Positions 1-9,589 of a DNA stretch of 36,322 nucleotides are shown one piece after another. How positions within the stretch are numbered: the first letter of the stretch is position 1; every line of letters begins with the position of its first letter. The stretch covers positions 1-36,322 of the forward strand of contig JADGQM010000005.1 of assembly GCA_017881795.1 (NCBI GenBank), written 5' to 3'. The DNA comes from Syntrophobacteraceae bacterium (GTDB lineage Bacteria > Desulfobacterota > Syntrophobacteria > Syntrophobacterales > Syntrophobacteraceae). The notes under the pieces are model-generated. The model worked only from the letters and a program-made list of their open reading frames with translations. It was not told the origin of the DNA and ran no database searches. Both the position numbers and the translations under genes were made by a program.

Positions 1-559
1 GTTCCAAATGCAGCCATTGAAGCAGGGCCTCACTTTTATTAATGAGGCTCTCTATATTCGTTGAATCGGAAGTGACCGGGGCTGTTCCAGCACGTGTAAA
101 GGTGTCCTCTATTCTCTGGAACAGTAGGTTGATAATAACAGCCAAAGTGGGGCCTACTAATATTGCTGCTATGAGGTGCCCAAAATCTACTTCGAGAACA
201 TCGGATCTTAGGCGAGGATACAATGACTCACTCAGCGGAAGATAAATGAAAGCCGCAATGACACCAAAGAGCCATGCTGGAGGATAACAGAAACTCCTTG
301 AAAGGCGCAGGTCATTGAGTCTGAAGCCGCCTATTCGGATCAGAACAAACCAACATGCCCCTGCTACAAGGGAAACAGCCGATACTCTTAGGAACCAGGG
401 TCTGCCATTGAGGAAGCTGGCAACCCCGACTCCAAGTTCAACCAGAAGAGGATGAAAAAGCAGGCAGACCAGAATGGCCACGATAGACAAGATTGATAAG
501 TCCAGCCATCGAAAGAGGCGGATCTTCCATACCGAACTGCTCTGCTCTAGTTCTACCAT
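1..559 (-). CDS. Partial membrane protein running off the left edge; N-terminus has about 4 hydrophobic segments followed by a soluble region
   Basis: Not in the ORF track because it has no stop inside the window. Reverse-strand translation from ATG (complement 557-559) is open to base 1: MVELEQSSSVWKIRLFRWLDLSILSIVAILVCLLFHPLLVELGVGVASFLNGRPWFLRVSAVSLVAGACWFVLIRIGG...INLLFQRIEDTFTRAGTAPVTSDSTNIESLINKSEALLQWLHLE. Confidence 0.65.
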   Translation of the reverse strand, partial: MVELEQSSSVWKIRLFRWLDLSILSIVAILVCLLFHPLLVELGVGVASFLNGRPWFLRVSAVSLVAGACWFVLIRIGGFRLNDLRLSRSFCYPPAWLFGVIAAFIYLPLSESLYPRLRSDVLEVDFGHLIAAILVGPTLAVIINLLFQRIEDTFTRAGTAPVTSDSTNIESLINKSEALLQWLHLE

Positions 560-1254
560 TATTCCCTCGCGGAAGGATTTTCAGCGAAGTGTCTCATTCT
601 TCAAATACACTCGGCATTTGACAACTTGCTAATCCGAAATTCGATACACCCGATCACCTTGGATCGCAATCGCAAAAGTCCTCATTGCAGATATTTAATA
701 TTGTCATTCATGGCGATCAACAATCTGCCTCTTGAGAACCCAGAAACCCAGAAGCTGAGTGATATGGAGAAGCATAATGGTCGGAAGAGCAACGAGGAGG
801 ACTTTTTTCCTGCCATTCTGTTCTAGAGTGACAACCCGGCACTCTGGGCATGAAAAGGGATTTCAGGAGTTCGGATGTTGAGGTGACTGACGTGGTCCAT
901 TAGGTGGTGCCGGACAGCGTTTCAGAAAACACTAACATCTCTCCTGGACCTTGAAATCTGGACGTTCCGAAAATTCACCACGTTCAGATCATACCCTCAA
1001 AGAATCGGTTGCTCCTGCGAGTTTAAGGTCTTGGCAAGACATGATGTTCACGGGTTCGAGAAAGGGGCTACTCCCCAGCCCTGTTAAGCAAAGTGCAAGA
1101 CATTCCTCACGTCCTGTATGATTAACGCCAACGGAAATGGATTATGGCTACCCAACCTAAGGTCTCATCCAAAAAGGTGTGGGACACAACCCACCAGGAG
1201 CCTGGGGCAGCGGACCCCCCATTTGACTCTGCTTTCCAGCAAACCTTCCGGGTT

Positions 1255-1836
1255 TCATGTGAAGTGGATACTGTCATATCGACTGGGGAAATACTTCAGG
1301 GAAAGTCTGTGGACGCTGGCCAGAAATGTTTCGAGCCCGCCCGAACCCAGAATAACCTTCTCCAAGTCATGAAACTGTCCGGCCATTTGCAGCCTTTCGG
1401 TTTCAGAGAGCCTTTCTTCAATCAACGGAAGCAACTCTGAGTTTTCTTTGCGGATGTGCCTTCGCAAGAGATCCACGTAATTTTCCGCTCTTTCGCAGAA
1501 TTCGCTGCGGTCAGCCTCGCCGCATGAAGGAAGAGTCACAACGTTAAATTTCAACAGTTCCATTCCCATACGGGCCTGACGGTGGTCATCAATGAGCGAG
1601 CTGATGAGAGAATCTATTTTTGTAGTTTGTGCGCGGGACAGTGCCGGGAACACTAGCTGTTCTTCTTTTCCGTGGTGATAACGGTCCACATAAATCTCAA
1701 AGAATTCCATGAGTGCTCCGAGGTCTTGTGCCTCCACCTCCTTTAAGTCTGCAAGTGTCGCAAAAAATCTCTGGAGGACCGCCAGCATCTTCATTATTCT
1801 ACCGTGCTCTTCTCTCAGCACACCCTTGGGGTTCAT
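1255..1836 (-). CDS. Hemerythrin HHE-domain protein
   Basis: 193 aa; MNPKGVLREEHGRIMKMLAVL...YVDRYHHGKEEQLVFPAL...HRQARMGME...LLRRHIRKENSELLPLIEERL: His/Glu pattern typical of hemerythrin-like HHE domains. Confidence 0.85.
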   Translation of the reverse strand: MNPKGVLREEHGRIMKMLAVLQRFFATLADLKEVEAQDLGALMEFFEIYVDRYHHGKEEQLVFPALSRAQTTKIDSLISSLIDDHRQARMGMELLKFNVVTLPSCGEADRSEFCERAENYVDLLRRHIRKENSELLPLIEERLSETERLQMAGQFHDLEKVILGSGGLETFLASVHRLSLKYFPSRYDSIHFT

Positions 1837-2070
1837 ATGGGTTTCCGTCTCAGCTGTCGTTCCGTTGGTGTTCTAAGTAGAGCCGCAACACATTCTGCTG
1901 GGTTTTTGCGCCCATCTCTTCCTCTTCTTGCGCTGTGATCCGCTTTCGTAGCCTTGCTATTTCTACGTAGACTCACTGTCAGCAAGGAACATAGTCTCTT
2001 AAGTCATGATTTCCATCGTCCGAAAGACTCGCTGGAAAATCATCCGATCCTTTCACGAGGGCGGGACAGA

Positions 2071-2265
2071 TCACGCTTCAACGATGATGGCTCCCGGTGC
2101 GCAGTCCTTGGCTGCCTGTCTAACTTCATCCTCCAGGTGGGCGGGTACGGTATCAACGCGAACTCTCGATTGCAGTTGGTCCTCATCAAAATCAAAGACT
2201 TCAGGGCATACCTTATGGCAATTTTGGTCACCCATGCACAGACTATAGTCGATTCTCACCTTCAT
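2071..2265 (-). CDS. Small ferredoxin, Pyrococcus-type C-x2-D-x2-C-x3-CP motif
   Basis: 64 aa; MKVRIDYSLCMGDQNCHKVCPEVFDFDEDQLQSRVRVDTVPAHLEDEVRQAAKDCAPGAIIVEA. Confidence 0.85.
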   Translation of the reverse strand: MKVRIDYSLCMGDQNCHKVCPEVFDFDEDQLQSRVRVDTVPAHLEDEVRQAAKDCAPGAIIVEA

Positions 2266-3034
2266 GGCTTCCTCCTTCTTTAGAAGAACATTTCAAAGTC
2301 GAGACAGCTAAACAAACCCCCCGCAAATACATCACACGGCACCGACGCCCGGTAAGCAATAATCTATTTCAAATTCAAGTTAATCACCCTGATCCTTAAC
2401 AGGCATCCTTTTTGAGCAGCAGCCAGAAGTTTTCTCAAAAGAGCAAAGATGGCCCTGCTTTCTCTAGACTTCATCAGCAATGCGGATGTTCTACCCTTAG
2501 CTATGACCGCAAACAAAGGGGGAGTTCCTTTAACGGTGGGCCTGGCAGATGATGTATGGGAAAAAAACAAAGTAACTTGGTTGGGCATGTCCTGGAGCGC
2601 AGCTGAACACATCGGTTTCCGCAGAATCGACATACGGAGATGAAATGCGTTATGCGTCCTCGATTGATCTGAATTTGACATTATGGCAAGCTGTCATGAC
2701 TCTCCCGGACCTGAGTCGCCCCGCATGGTGAAGTGGAAGTCGTTTGATGGTAAGATATTTAGGAGGATATCGTCAAGCAACAACCTGGAACGTAAGCCTT
2801 TGATAATTATTAACTGTCGCCACTTCTCATAACTGTAGATGAGCCAGTGCTCCCCATTTCTTCTCGGTAGTCTCTGGCGATGCGGTTTCCGGCATGGACG
2901 CTGAACCAGTTGAACAGCTTCTCGATAGCCGACACCAGTGGTTTACCGGCCCGCAACCCTTTGGCCGGAAATCGCGTGAAGGATGGAGCAAACTTTCCGT
3001 TCGAACTCTACAGATTGAGTCTTTTCCCATCGGT

Positions 3035-3880
3035 TTAGAATCCAAAAATGTGCCTACCTGAGCTTATGCCTTCAGTTTCCAGGCACTGTCGCCGCCATGC
3101 TTGAATCGCTCTCAAAAGATGAGTCTTGTGACCGTTGGTTCCGCCCAGCCCCTTTCTTCCGAAGTGGTAGTTGATCTCCACGAAGACTGGTTCCCCGTCA
3201 TCGGGAAACATGAGGTCAAATCCGGCCACATCTATGCCGGCCCGATCACAGAAGCTGAGCACCACTGCCGATCCCTTTTCTCGCAACTGTGGCCACCCGG
3301 CATGGTCGAGCCGCCCTCCCCGACATGCATTGTTGTAGAATTTACCCCCGCCAACGCGGAAGTAGGTGACGGTATGATTGCCGTAGACCACGACCCGCAA
3401 GTCTTTCCCCCCATGTTCCACCCAGCGCTGGATCAGTGCTGGCTGATCGGGTGGCAGCCGGTCGATGTATCTGGGAAGGTCAGCGGCCTGACGTATGGGG
3501 AAGACAAGGCTACCGCCCCCTCCTGTATCCCCCTTCAGCACTAATGGGTAGCCCCACGGGGAACCGTTTTCCAGAAAATCCTCATGGAGTTGGGCCGGGT
3601 TTGAATACGCCCGGCTCTCCGGGTGTCTGACCCCGATTTCACGGAACAGCAGGATCTGCCTGGTCTTACCGTAATGGGCGAAACGGGCGCTCAAGCGCGG
3701 GAACCAGCATCGGGCATGCCGGCTGATCTCACGGTAGCGCCACTCTGTTACGTATTGGGGCAGCAAGACTCCGGCGGCTTGCTTCAAGATACCAGCTACA
3801 GCACGATCGGCCGGATCGCTGTAAGGGGGTAGGTTTTCCTCCAGGGGATGGTCGGTTGGAGTGAAACAAAGTAGTGGCAC
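3035..3880 (-). CDS. RimK-like ATP-grasp domain protein
   Basis: 281 aa; YPLVLKGDTGGGGSLVFPI, ALIQRWVEHGGKDLRVVVYG, AGFDLMFPDDGEPVFVEINYHFGRKGLGG match ATP-grasp landmarks. Confidence 0.75.
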   Translation of the reverse strand: MPLLCFTPTDHPLEENLPPYSDPADRAVAGILKQAAGVLLPQYVTEWRYREISRHARCWFPRLSARFAHYGKTRQILLFREIGVRHPESRAYSNPAQLHEDFLENGSPWGYPLVLKGDTGGGGSLVFPIRQAADLPRYIDRLPPDQPALIQRWVEHGGKDLRVVVYGNHTVTYFRVGGGKFYNNACRGGRLDHAGWPQLREKGSAVVLSFCDRAGIDVAGFDLMFPDDGEPVFVEINYHFGRKGLGGTNGHKTHLLRAIQAWRRQCLETEGISSGRHIFGF

Positions 3881-4443
3881 ATACTACACTCAACCTATTT
3901 TAAAAGGATTCCCGATCCAATCAGGCACCTTTTCTCCGATAACCCAGGAGGTCACATTTATGCAAACTCAAAACTCAAAAGGCCTCTCCTGATCCTTGAA
4001 AATCTGAACGCCGAAAAAGGTCAACAGGTCCAAATCAAATGTGACACCCTCATCACTCCTGATTGTTCTGCAGCCTTATCACCCAAGGTCAACTGTTGGA
4101 GTTGCGTCGATCAGAATCATTGCTCAGGCTCCGGATACGAAAGAGGGAAGACACCTGCTGGGTGTGAGTTGTTTCGGTTTCTTGCCCGCCGATGAATACC
4201 ATCGTGGCCTCCGGTCATACTATCTTCCGACCGGCCATGAGAAACACGCTAAATGACCGTGTTCCTCTGATAGATAAAATCAGATCTCTTGCTGCCTCCC
4301 TCTCCCATACGAGGACGTTGTCCTGCAACGGTTATGGAAGCGGGATCGGGATCGGGCGTGGTTGATTTGAACCTTCCGCCATGACGATTTCTCTCATTAA
4401 AGGCTTTTGGAGAGGAGACTCTCTGTAAATGCTTCCGGCCAAA

Positions 4444-4635
4444 TCAGAAATATGCAGCAACTACCTGTGCCAGAACTCCCAGTATCGTCAACAGGATGCC
4501 ACCAGCAAAGATCCATGGGTGTTCGATTGTGGTTAAATTCCTTCCTCCTTCGATCAGTTTTCTTCGTTTCGAAAACACGATGAAACCGACTCCTGACAAG
4601 CTTAAGATCATTCCAATAATGCTTAAAGTCTCCAT
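4444..4635 (-). CDS. Small two-TM membrane protein
   Basis: METLSIIGMILSLSGVGFIVFSKRRKLIEGG...WIFAGGILLTILGVLAQVVAAYF; GGGAG-like RBS before the second Met favours a start at 4635. Confidence 0.5.
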   Translation of the reverse strand: METLSIIGMILSLSGVGFIVFSKRRKLIEGGRNLTTIEHPWIFAGGILLTILGVLAQVVAAYF

Positions 4636-4831
4636 AGGCATCCACTCCCAAACAGTAGCTTTGATCGGGCAATCATGGGCATAGCGGCATGGTCCTTGGG
4701 TTTGAGCACCTCGAACAGTTTTGCCAACCAGACCGGAGGTTCTGGCAGGTGGATAGATGCCTTTGAGATCAAGTGCATACTCTGAGCAGCCAGGAACTGG
4801 CGAATCTCATCGGTCTGGCCCAAGGCGAAGA

Positions 4832-5048
4832 GGCTTCCGATTTCAGGTTGCGCCCGAGCCCTTCATCACTCCCGCTAAAGAGGGGCTTTTTGCAGAATAC
4901 GAGGAGTATGGGGTCGAGGACCCCCGCGTCTGCGCCATGGACGGTGTGTATCTCATCACCTACAGCGCCTATTTGCGACACAACGTACAGCATCGTTCTC
5001 GCTCGCACTCCTGATTTCATCGCACTCGAAAGAGTCGCTCTCATCACC
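4832..5048 (+). pseudogene. Remnant of a GH130-family glycoside phosphorylase/hydrolase, frameshifted
   Basis: Frame of 4757: GFRFQVAPEPFITPAKEGLFAEYEEYGVEDPRVCAMDGVYLITYSAY; continues in the frame of 4773: SIVLARTPDFIALERVALIT. The GVEDPR...YLITYSAY motif followed by an LARTxDF-like motif is GH130-like. Confidence 0.6.
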
Positions 5049-5110
5049 AGCTATACGGTGCTTAAATAGCATGATCTACAAAGGATCTGAAGCCAAAACG
5101 ATACGACTTA

Positions 5111-5713
5111 TTGAACACGAAAACACAAAGAACCCGAAGAAAGCCATGGAGATCACTGAACAGCAAGCTCCCGGTATTTGCGCAACTGCACCAGGCATCC
5201 GTGGCCCGTGCGCTCGAAAAGACAGAAGCGCTTGGCCCGGGTGACTTGAGTGAGGTCTTCGGAGTGCTCAAAAAATGGGACAGGTATGGTCTGGTGTGCA
5301 ATAATCCCGTTAATAATGCCTTCTGGGACAATGAGGCCATCGCTGAGGGATATGATATCAGCTTTGATCAGCCGCGCTACGGCAGGATGTTTCTGAATAA
5401 CGTGGCCCATGTGAAGACTTTTGTCACTGATGCCGCCTACGACCTGATCATCTATTCGGCGGCCACCCCCAAGGCGCTTTCCCTGCACACCGATATCCTC
5501 GATGCCGTGGTGCACCAGACCGGGCTGCGCAGTGGGGTGGCCCGCCCCGGATGGATGGTCCTCAAGTACAAGCCGGGTGCGTTTCCCGATATCCCTGATC
5601 TTAAAATCCGCACCATAAGGTTTCCTTTTTACGCAACGAGCTGCCATAGCGTTGCGGTTACGCAGCCAAGAGAACTGTTCTGGGACGTTTCGGCCTGGAT
5701 GGCGAGCCAGTAG
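5111..5713 (+). CDS. Hypothetical protein; start uncertain (first ~17 codons lie in a repeat-like sequence)
   Basis: 200 aa ORF, coding-like composition from about 5160 onward; no family recognised. Confidence 0.45.
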   Translation: MNTKTQRTRRKPWRSLNSKLPVFAQLHQASVARALEKTEALGPGDLSEVFGVLKKWDRYGLVCNNPVNNAFWDNEAIAEGYDISFDQPRYGRMFLNNVAHVKTFVTDAAYDLIIYSAATPKALSLHTDILDAVVHQTGLRSGVARPGWMVLKYKPGAFPDIPDLKIRTIRFPFYATSCHSVAVTQPRELFWDVSAWMASQ

Positions 5714-5755
5714 AGAGTGGCGATCTCACCGCCTGAAAGTTAGTTGACTTATTTG

Positions 5756-5785
5756 AAAACGTATGAGAAATCTTAAAACGTATGA
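5756..5785 (+). promoter_or_regulatory. Two 11-bp direct repeats aaaacgtatga (5756-5766, 5775-5785), candidate operator of the downstream TA pair
   Basis: Exact direct repeat at 19-bp period, ~55-85 bp upstream of the AbrB-type gene. Confidence 0.35.
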
Positions 5786-5839
5786 ATAAAAGAATTTTCT
5801 CATTTGTCTGCTGCCTCAAAATGGTGATGGAGGATATGT

Positions 5840-6091
5840 ATGCCAATCGTAACCACTTCAAACCGAGGACAAATTGTTATCCCCAAGGAGGTAAGGAAAC
5901 GATTAAAGCTTCTTCCAGGGAAAAAGCTTCTCATCAAGGTTGAAGGAGACCATGCGATTCTCAGGCTGCTCCCGGATAACCCGGTGGATTACTACTGCGG
6001 CTTTTTTGCTGGGGATTTGTCGCTTACGGAGGCGTTGATCGAGGAACGGGGAAAGGATCGGGATCGTGAAGCGGAAAAGATTGCTGGATAG
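5840..6091 (+). CDS. vapB: AbrB/SpoVT/MazE-fold antitoxin
   Basis: MPIVTTSNRGQIVIPKEVRKRLKLLPGKKLLIKVEGDHAILRLLP is a classic SpoVT-AbrB N-terminus. Confidence 0.85.
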   Translation: MPIVTTSNRGQIVIPKEVRKRLKLLPGKKLLIKVEGDHAILRLLPDNPVDYYCGFFAGDLSLTEALIEERGKDRDREAEKIAG

Positions 6092-6476
6092 TTTTGCTTT
6101 GCTGGCTTACTTGAACAAAGACAGTGGCTTTGGAATGGTGCATGAGGCCCTGGCTTCGGCGCAGGCAGTCGGCGATTTGCTTCTCATGAACGAGATCAAT
6201 GTGGGAGAGGCTTATTACATTCTTCATAGACGAAGAGGCCGTGACAAAGCGGATTATTTCCTGGATGCCACCCTGCCGGCACTTCCCATCACCACAGTTG
6301 TCAACGCTTTTTCTGACGTTATAGCTGCTGCCCGTATCAAGGCAGAATATCCCATTGCGTTTGCGGACTGCTTTGCCGTTGCTACCGCACGATCCCAGAG
6401 TGCGGTGATCATGACCGGTGATCCAGAATTCAAAAAAGTTGAACACATCGTTGAGATAGAGTGGCTTGACGGCTGA
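6066..6476 (+). CDS. vapC: PIN-domain toxin, VapC-like
   Basis: 136 aa; LLDSFALLAYL, NEINVGEAYY, IAFADCFAVATA, VIMTGDPEF: PIN acidic motifs; overlaps the antitoxin gene by 26 bp. Confidence 0.85.
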   Translation: MKRKRLLDSFALLAYLNKDSGFGMVHEALASAQAVGDLLLMNEINVGEAYYILHRRRGRDKADYFLDATLPALPITTVVNAFSDVIAAARIKAEYPIAFADCFAVATARSQSAVIMTGDPEFKKVEHIVEIEWLDG

Positions 6477-6595
6477 TATTCGATTTTCACTAAAGATGTC
6501 AATGTGTTCTGGAAAGTGGCAGGAGTCCGAGAGTTAACCAGGAAGGAACTTTGGGTAGAACTGATTGAAAATTGGAGAAGTCTGGATATATGCCC

Positions 6596-7447
6596 TCAGT
6601 CCTCCAACAGAGAGCGAAGGACTCTGAGGTTTTCCTTGTCTTCCTTCAGATCTTTCCCTTTGGGCGTCTCAAGGACCATGGGATGGCGACGGAAGCGGGT
6701 ATCGTTCAGAAGCAAGCGGAAGCCCGCCAACCCGATCGCTCCTTTCCCGATGTGCTCGTGGCGGTCCACGTGCGATCCCAGGCCTCTTTTGCTGTCATTC
6801 AGGTGAAAGAATTTCAGCCGGTCCATACCTATGACTTCATCAAAGCGGGAGAAGGTTTCGCGGTAAGATGCTTCGGTTCGGATGTCATAGCCGGCAGCGA
6901 AGGCGTGGCAGGTGTCAAAACATACCCCGAGGCGTCCTCCAAAATGTGAGGCGGAGAGGATGGTTGCTAACTCCTCGAAAGTCGATCCGAGACTGCTTCC
7001 CTGACCGGCTGTGGTTTCGATCAGCACGGTCACGCGGGAGGTTCCGGAGAGGGCCAGCGCCCGGTCCAGGTTCGAGACGAAACGTTCCAGGCCGGCCTCA
7101 ACGCCCTGACCGACGTGTGAACCAGGATGCATGATCAGGTATTCGATCTCCAGCCGCTCGGTCCGCTGCAGTTCACCGGCAAAAGCACTGACCGATTTTT
7201 CGAGCTTAATGGCATCGTTGGTTGCCAGGTTGATCAGATAGGTGTCGTGCGCGGCTAGGGGAATGCCGCTGCTTTCTTCCCAGGACTTCAGAAACGCCGC
7301 CACCAGGTCTTCATCTAACGGTGGGACATGCCATTGCCTCTGATTTTTGGTGAAGATCTGCAGCGCCTCCCCGCCAACTTCCCTGATCCGGTCAAAAGCC
7401 AGGTGCAAGCCACCAGCTATCGACATATGGGCGCCCAACAAGGACAT
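6596..7447 (-). CDS. nfo: Deoxyribonuclease IV (AP endonuclease, endonuclease IV)
   Basis: MSLLGAHMSIAGGLHLAFDR...ALQIFTKNQRQW...MHPGSHVG...VCFDTCHAFAAGYD...FFHLNDSKRGLGSHVDRHEHIGKGAIG...LETPKG. Start moved from 7519 to 7447 by family N-terminus. Confidence 0.95.
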   Translation of the reverse strand: MSLLGAHMSIAGGLHLAFDRIREVGGEALQIFTKNQRQWHVPPLDEDLVAAFLKSWEESSGIPLAAHDTYLINLATNDAIKLEKSVSAFAGELQRTERLEIEYLIMHPGSHVGQGVEAGLERFVSNLDRALALSGTSRVTVLIETTAGQGSSLGSTFEELATILSASHFGGRLGVCFDTCHAFAAGYDIRTEASYRETFSRFDEVIGMDRLKFFHLNDSKRGLGSHVDRHEHIGKGAIGLAGFRLLLNDTRFRRHPMVLETPKGKDLKEDKENLRVLRSLLED

Positions 7448-7577
7448 CGGTCGCCTCCGCAGCTTATTATATTCCGGGACCACTTGAACGCTGTGTATCA
7501 GAAGTAAGACCGTTGTCATTATCGGGCAAGCGTGAATTCAGCATAAACTGAAAATTCTCCGCTTTCGGATTCAATCA

Positions 7578-7766
7578 GACGGTAGACTCACAGCCGTGGC
7601 CGGGTCTCCATTTGCCGCGCCCAGCCCGCCGTACAGTTCAGCTTTCGCACCGGATGGCAGCTTTCTCTTTGTGGGTGGGGATCAGGGATCGACCACTTCG
7701 GTCTACTCGTTCAATAGGACAACCGGAGCACTCATCCAGGTGGCTGGGTCTCCGTTCGCGTCATAA
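7578..7766 (+). pseudogene. C-terminal remnant of a lactonase-like/YncE-like beta-propeller protein
   Basis: Frame without ATG: DGRLTAVAGSPFAAPSPPYSSAFAPDGSFLFVGGDQGSTTSVYSFNRTTGALIQVAGSPFAS*; two VAGSPFA propeller repeats. Confidence 0.55.
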
Positions 7767-8027
7767 TGCGACTATCCTGCGAGGCATGAGAAGAAAGAGA
7801 ATATCGGCATAGGTTTTTAAGTTTTCGTCGTTCAGGGAGCAATTCCTGCTCCCTGAACCCACACCAATCCCCTCCTGAGACCCCGAACATCAAATCAAAC
7901 CTTGATTTCTTGGTTCAAAATGGCCACTATCGAATGGCTGCTCAAAGCAGGTGTGCAAGCGGCAAACCTACCGAGGACGACTTGGTCCCTGGAAGTCCGG
8001 CTCAACTTTTATGCGTGGGGTAGACTG

Positions 8028-9326
8028 ATGATCGAACGCTATACCCGGCCCGAAATGGGTCGGATCTGGACCGTGGAAAACAAATACCGCAAGTGGCTTC
8101 AGGTCGAACTGGCGGTGTGCGAAGCGCTTTCGGAGGATGGACACATTCCACCGCAGGACCTTCAAGAAATAAAGGAAAAAGCCAATTTCAATGAGGCGCG
8201 GATCGCTGAGATCGAAAAGGAAACTCAGCACGACGTCATCGCGTTTCTAACAAACGTCGCCGAATACGTCGGTCCCGCTTCCCGCCATATTCATGAGGGC
8301 CTGACCTCCTCGGATGTGCTCGACACCTCCCTGGCCTTGCTCCTGGTCGAGGCCTCGGATTTGCTCGTCGAGGATCTGAATGCGCTCATCGCGGTGCTCA
8401 AGAAATCAGCATACCGGTGGAAGGACACGGTGATGATCGGGCGGTCTCATGGCATCCATGCCGAGCCGATTACCCTCGGTCTCAAATTTGCCCTGTGGTA
8501 TACGGAGATGCAACGGCACCTCGACCGGCTCCAGCATGCACGGGAAACTGTTCGGGTGGGGATGATTTCCGGTTCGGTGGGGACCTACGCAAATATCGAT
8601 CCGATTATTGAGGAGAAGGTCTGCGCCATACTCGGCCTGGCGCCGGCGCCTGTCAGCAATCAGATTATCCAGCGCGACCGTCACGCCGAATATTTTACCA
8701 CCCTGGCGCTGATCGGCTGTTCCATCGAAAAGATCGCACTTGAAATCAGGCATCTGCAGCGTACTGAAGTGCGTGAAGCCGAAGAATTTTTTGCCGCGGG
8801 ACAAAAGGGCTCCTCTTCCATGCCGCACAAACGGAACCCCATTGCCTCGGAAAACCTCGCCGGCCTTGCCCGCGTACTGCGGGGAAATGCCCTTGCCGCC
8901 ATGGAAAATGTCCCGCTGTGGCATGAGCGCGATATCAGCCATTCATCGGTGGAGCGGATTATCGCCCCGGATTCCACGATCCTCCTCGATTACATGCTGG
9001 TGCGCCTGACCCGGGTGCTCGACCGGTTGGTGGTTTACCCCGATAACATGCAACGCAACCTGGAACTCACCGGCGGGCTGCTCTTTTCCCAGCAGGCCAT
9101 GCTGGCCCTGACCAAAAAGGGGCTGACGCGCGAGGATGCCTACCGGCTGATTCAACGAAATGCCATGGAGGTGTGGCAGGAAGGGGGGCAGCTCAAGGAA
9201 CGTCTCACACGGGACCCGGAGATAACCAAACACCTCCCCCAAGAAGAAATTGAGGCCGTCTTCGATATCGGCTATCACCTCAAGCATGTGGACACCATCT
9301 TCAAGAAGGTCTTCGCGACGGAATAG
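8028..9326 (+). CDS. purB: Adenylosuccinate lyase
   Basis: MIERYTRPEMGRIWTVENKYRKWLQVELAVCEAL...SRHIHEGLTSSDVLDTSL...GRSHGIHAEPITLGLK...GSSSMPHKRNPI signature. Upstream 42 codons of the ORF look spurious. Confidence 0.96.
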   Translation: MIERYTRPEMGRIWTVENKYRKWLQVELAVCEALSEDGHIPPQDLQEIKEKANFNEARIAEIEKETQHDVIAFLTNVAEYVGPASRHIHEGLTSSDVLDTSLALLLVEASDLLVEDLNALIAVLKKSAYRWKDTVMIGRSHGIHAEPITLGLKFALWYTEMQRHLDRLQHARETVRVGMISGSVGTYANIDPIIEEKVCAILGLAPAPVSNQIIQRDRHAEYFTTLALIGCSIEKIALEIRHLQRTEVREAEEFFAAGQKGSSSMPHKRNPIASENLAGLARVLRGNALAAMENVPLWHERDISHSSVERIIAPDSTILLDYMLVRLTRVLDRLVVYPDNMQRNLELTGGLLFSQQAMLALTKKGLTREDAYRLIQRNAMEVWQEGGQLKERLTRDPEITKHLPQEEIEAVFDIGYHLKHVDTIFKKVFATE

Positions 9327-9589
9327 ATGGGATGTCGGATATCGGATGTCGGATGTGGGGAGCGGATATTGAATGTGGGTGTTTCGATCAGGCGAGATTG
9401 TCGGAAGAGTTTTGAAAAGATCCTGCTGGCCTGGTGGGTTGCGTGAATCCTCAGGCTGCAAGTGCGGAAAAGGGTAGGGCGATGTTGGAACAATCGATCA
9501 GTGCCCTGGTGGCATTGGCGCCACAACTGAAAAGCTGGCCGGAGCCAGTGGAAACTGAAGCAGAGGAGTGAGCCATTAAGCATGGCGCC

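Noticed and set aside
2364-2681. Overlapping ORFs 2364-2681 (-) and 2449-2643 (+)
   Set aside because: No recognisable family and no clear RBS or coding bias on either strand.
7902-8027. N-terminal extension of purB
   Set aside because: MIERYTRPEMGRIW is the usual family start; upstream residues are not family-like.
9328-9365. ggatgtcggatatcggatgtcggatg short repeats after purB
   Set aside because: Simple sequence repeat of a type common in extragenic DNA; no evidence of function.
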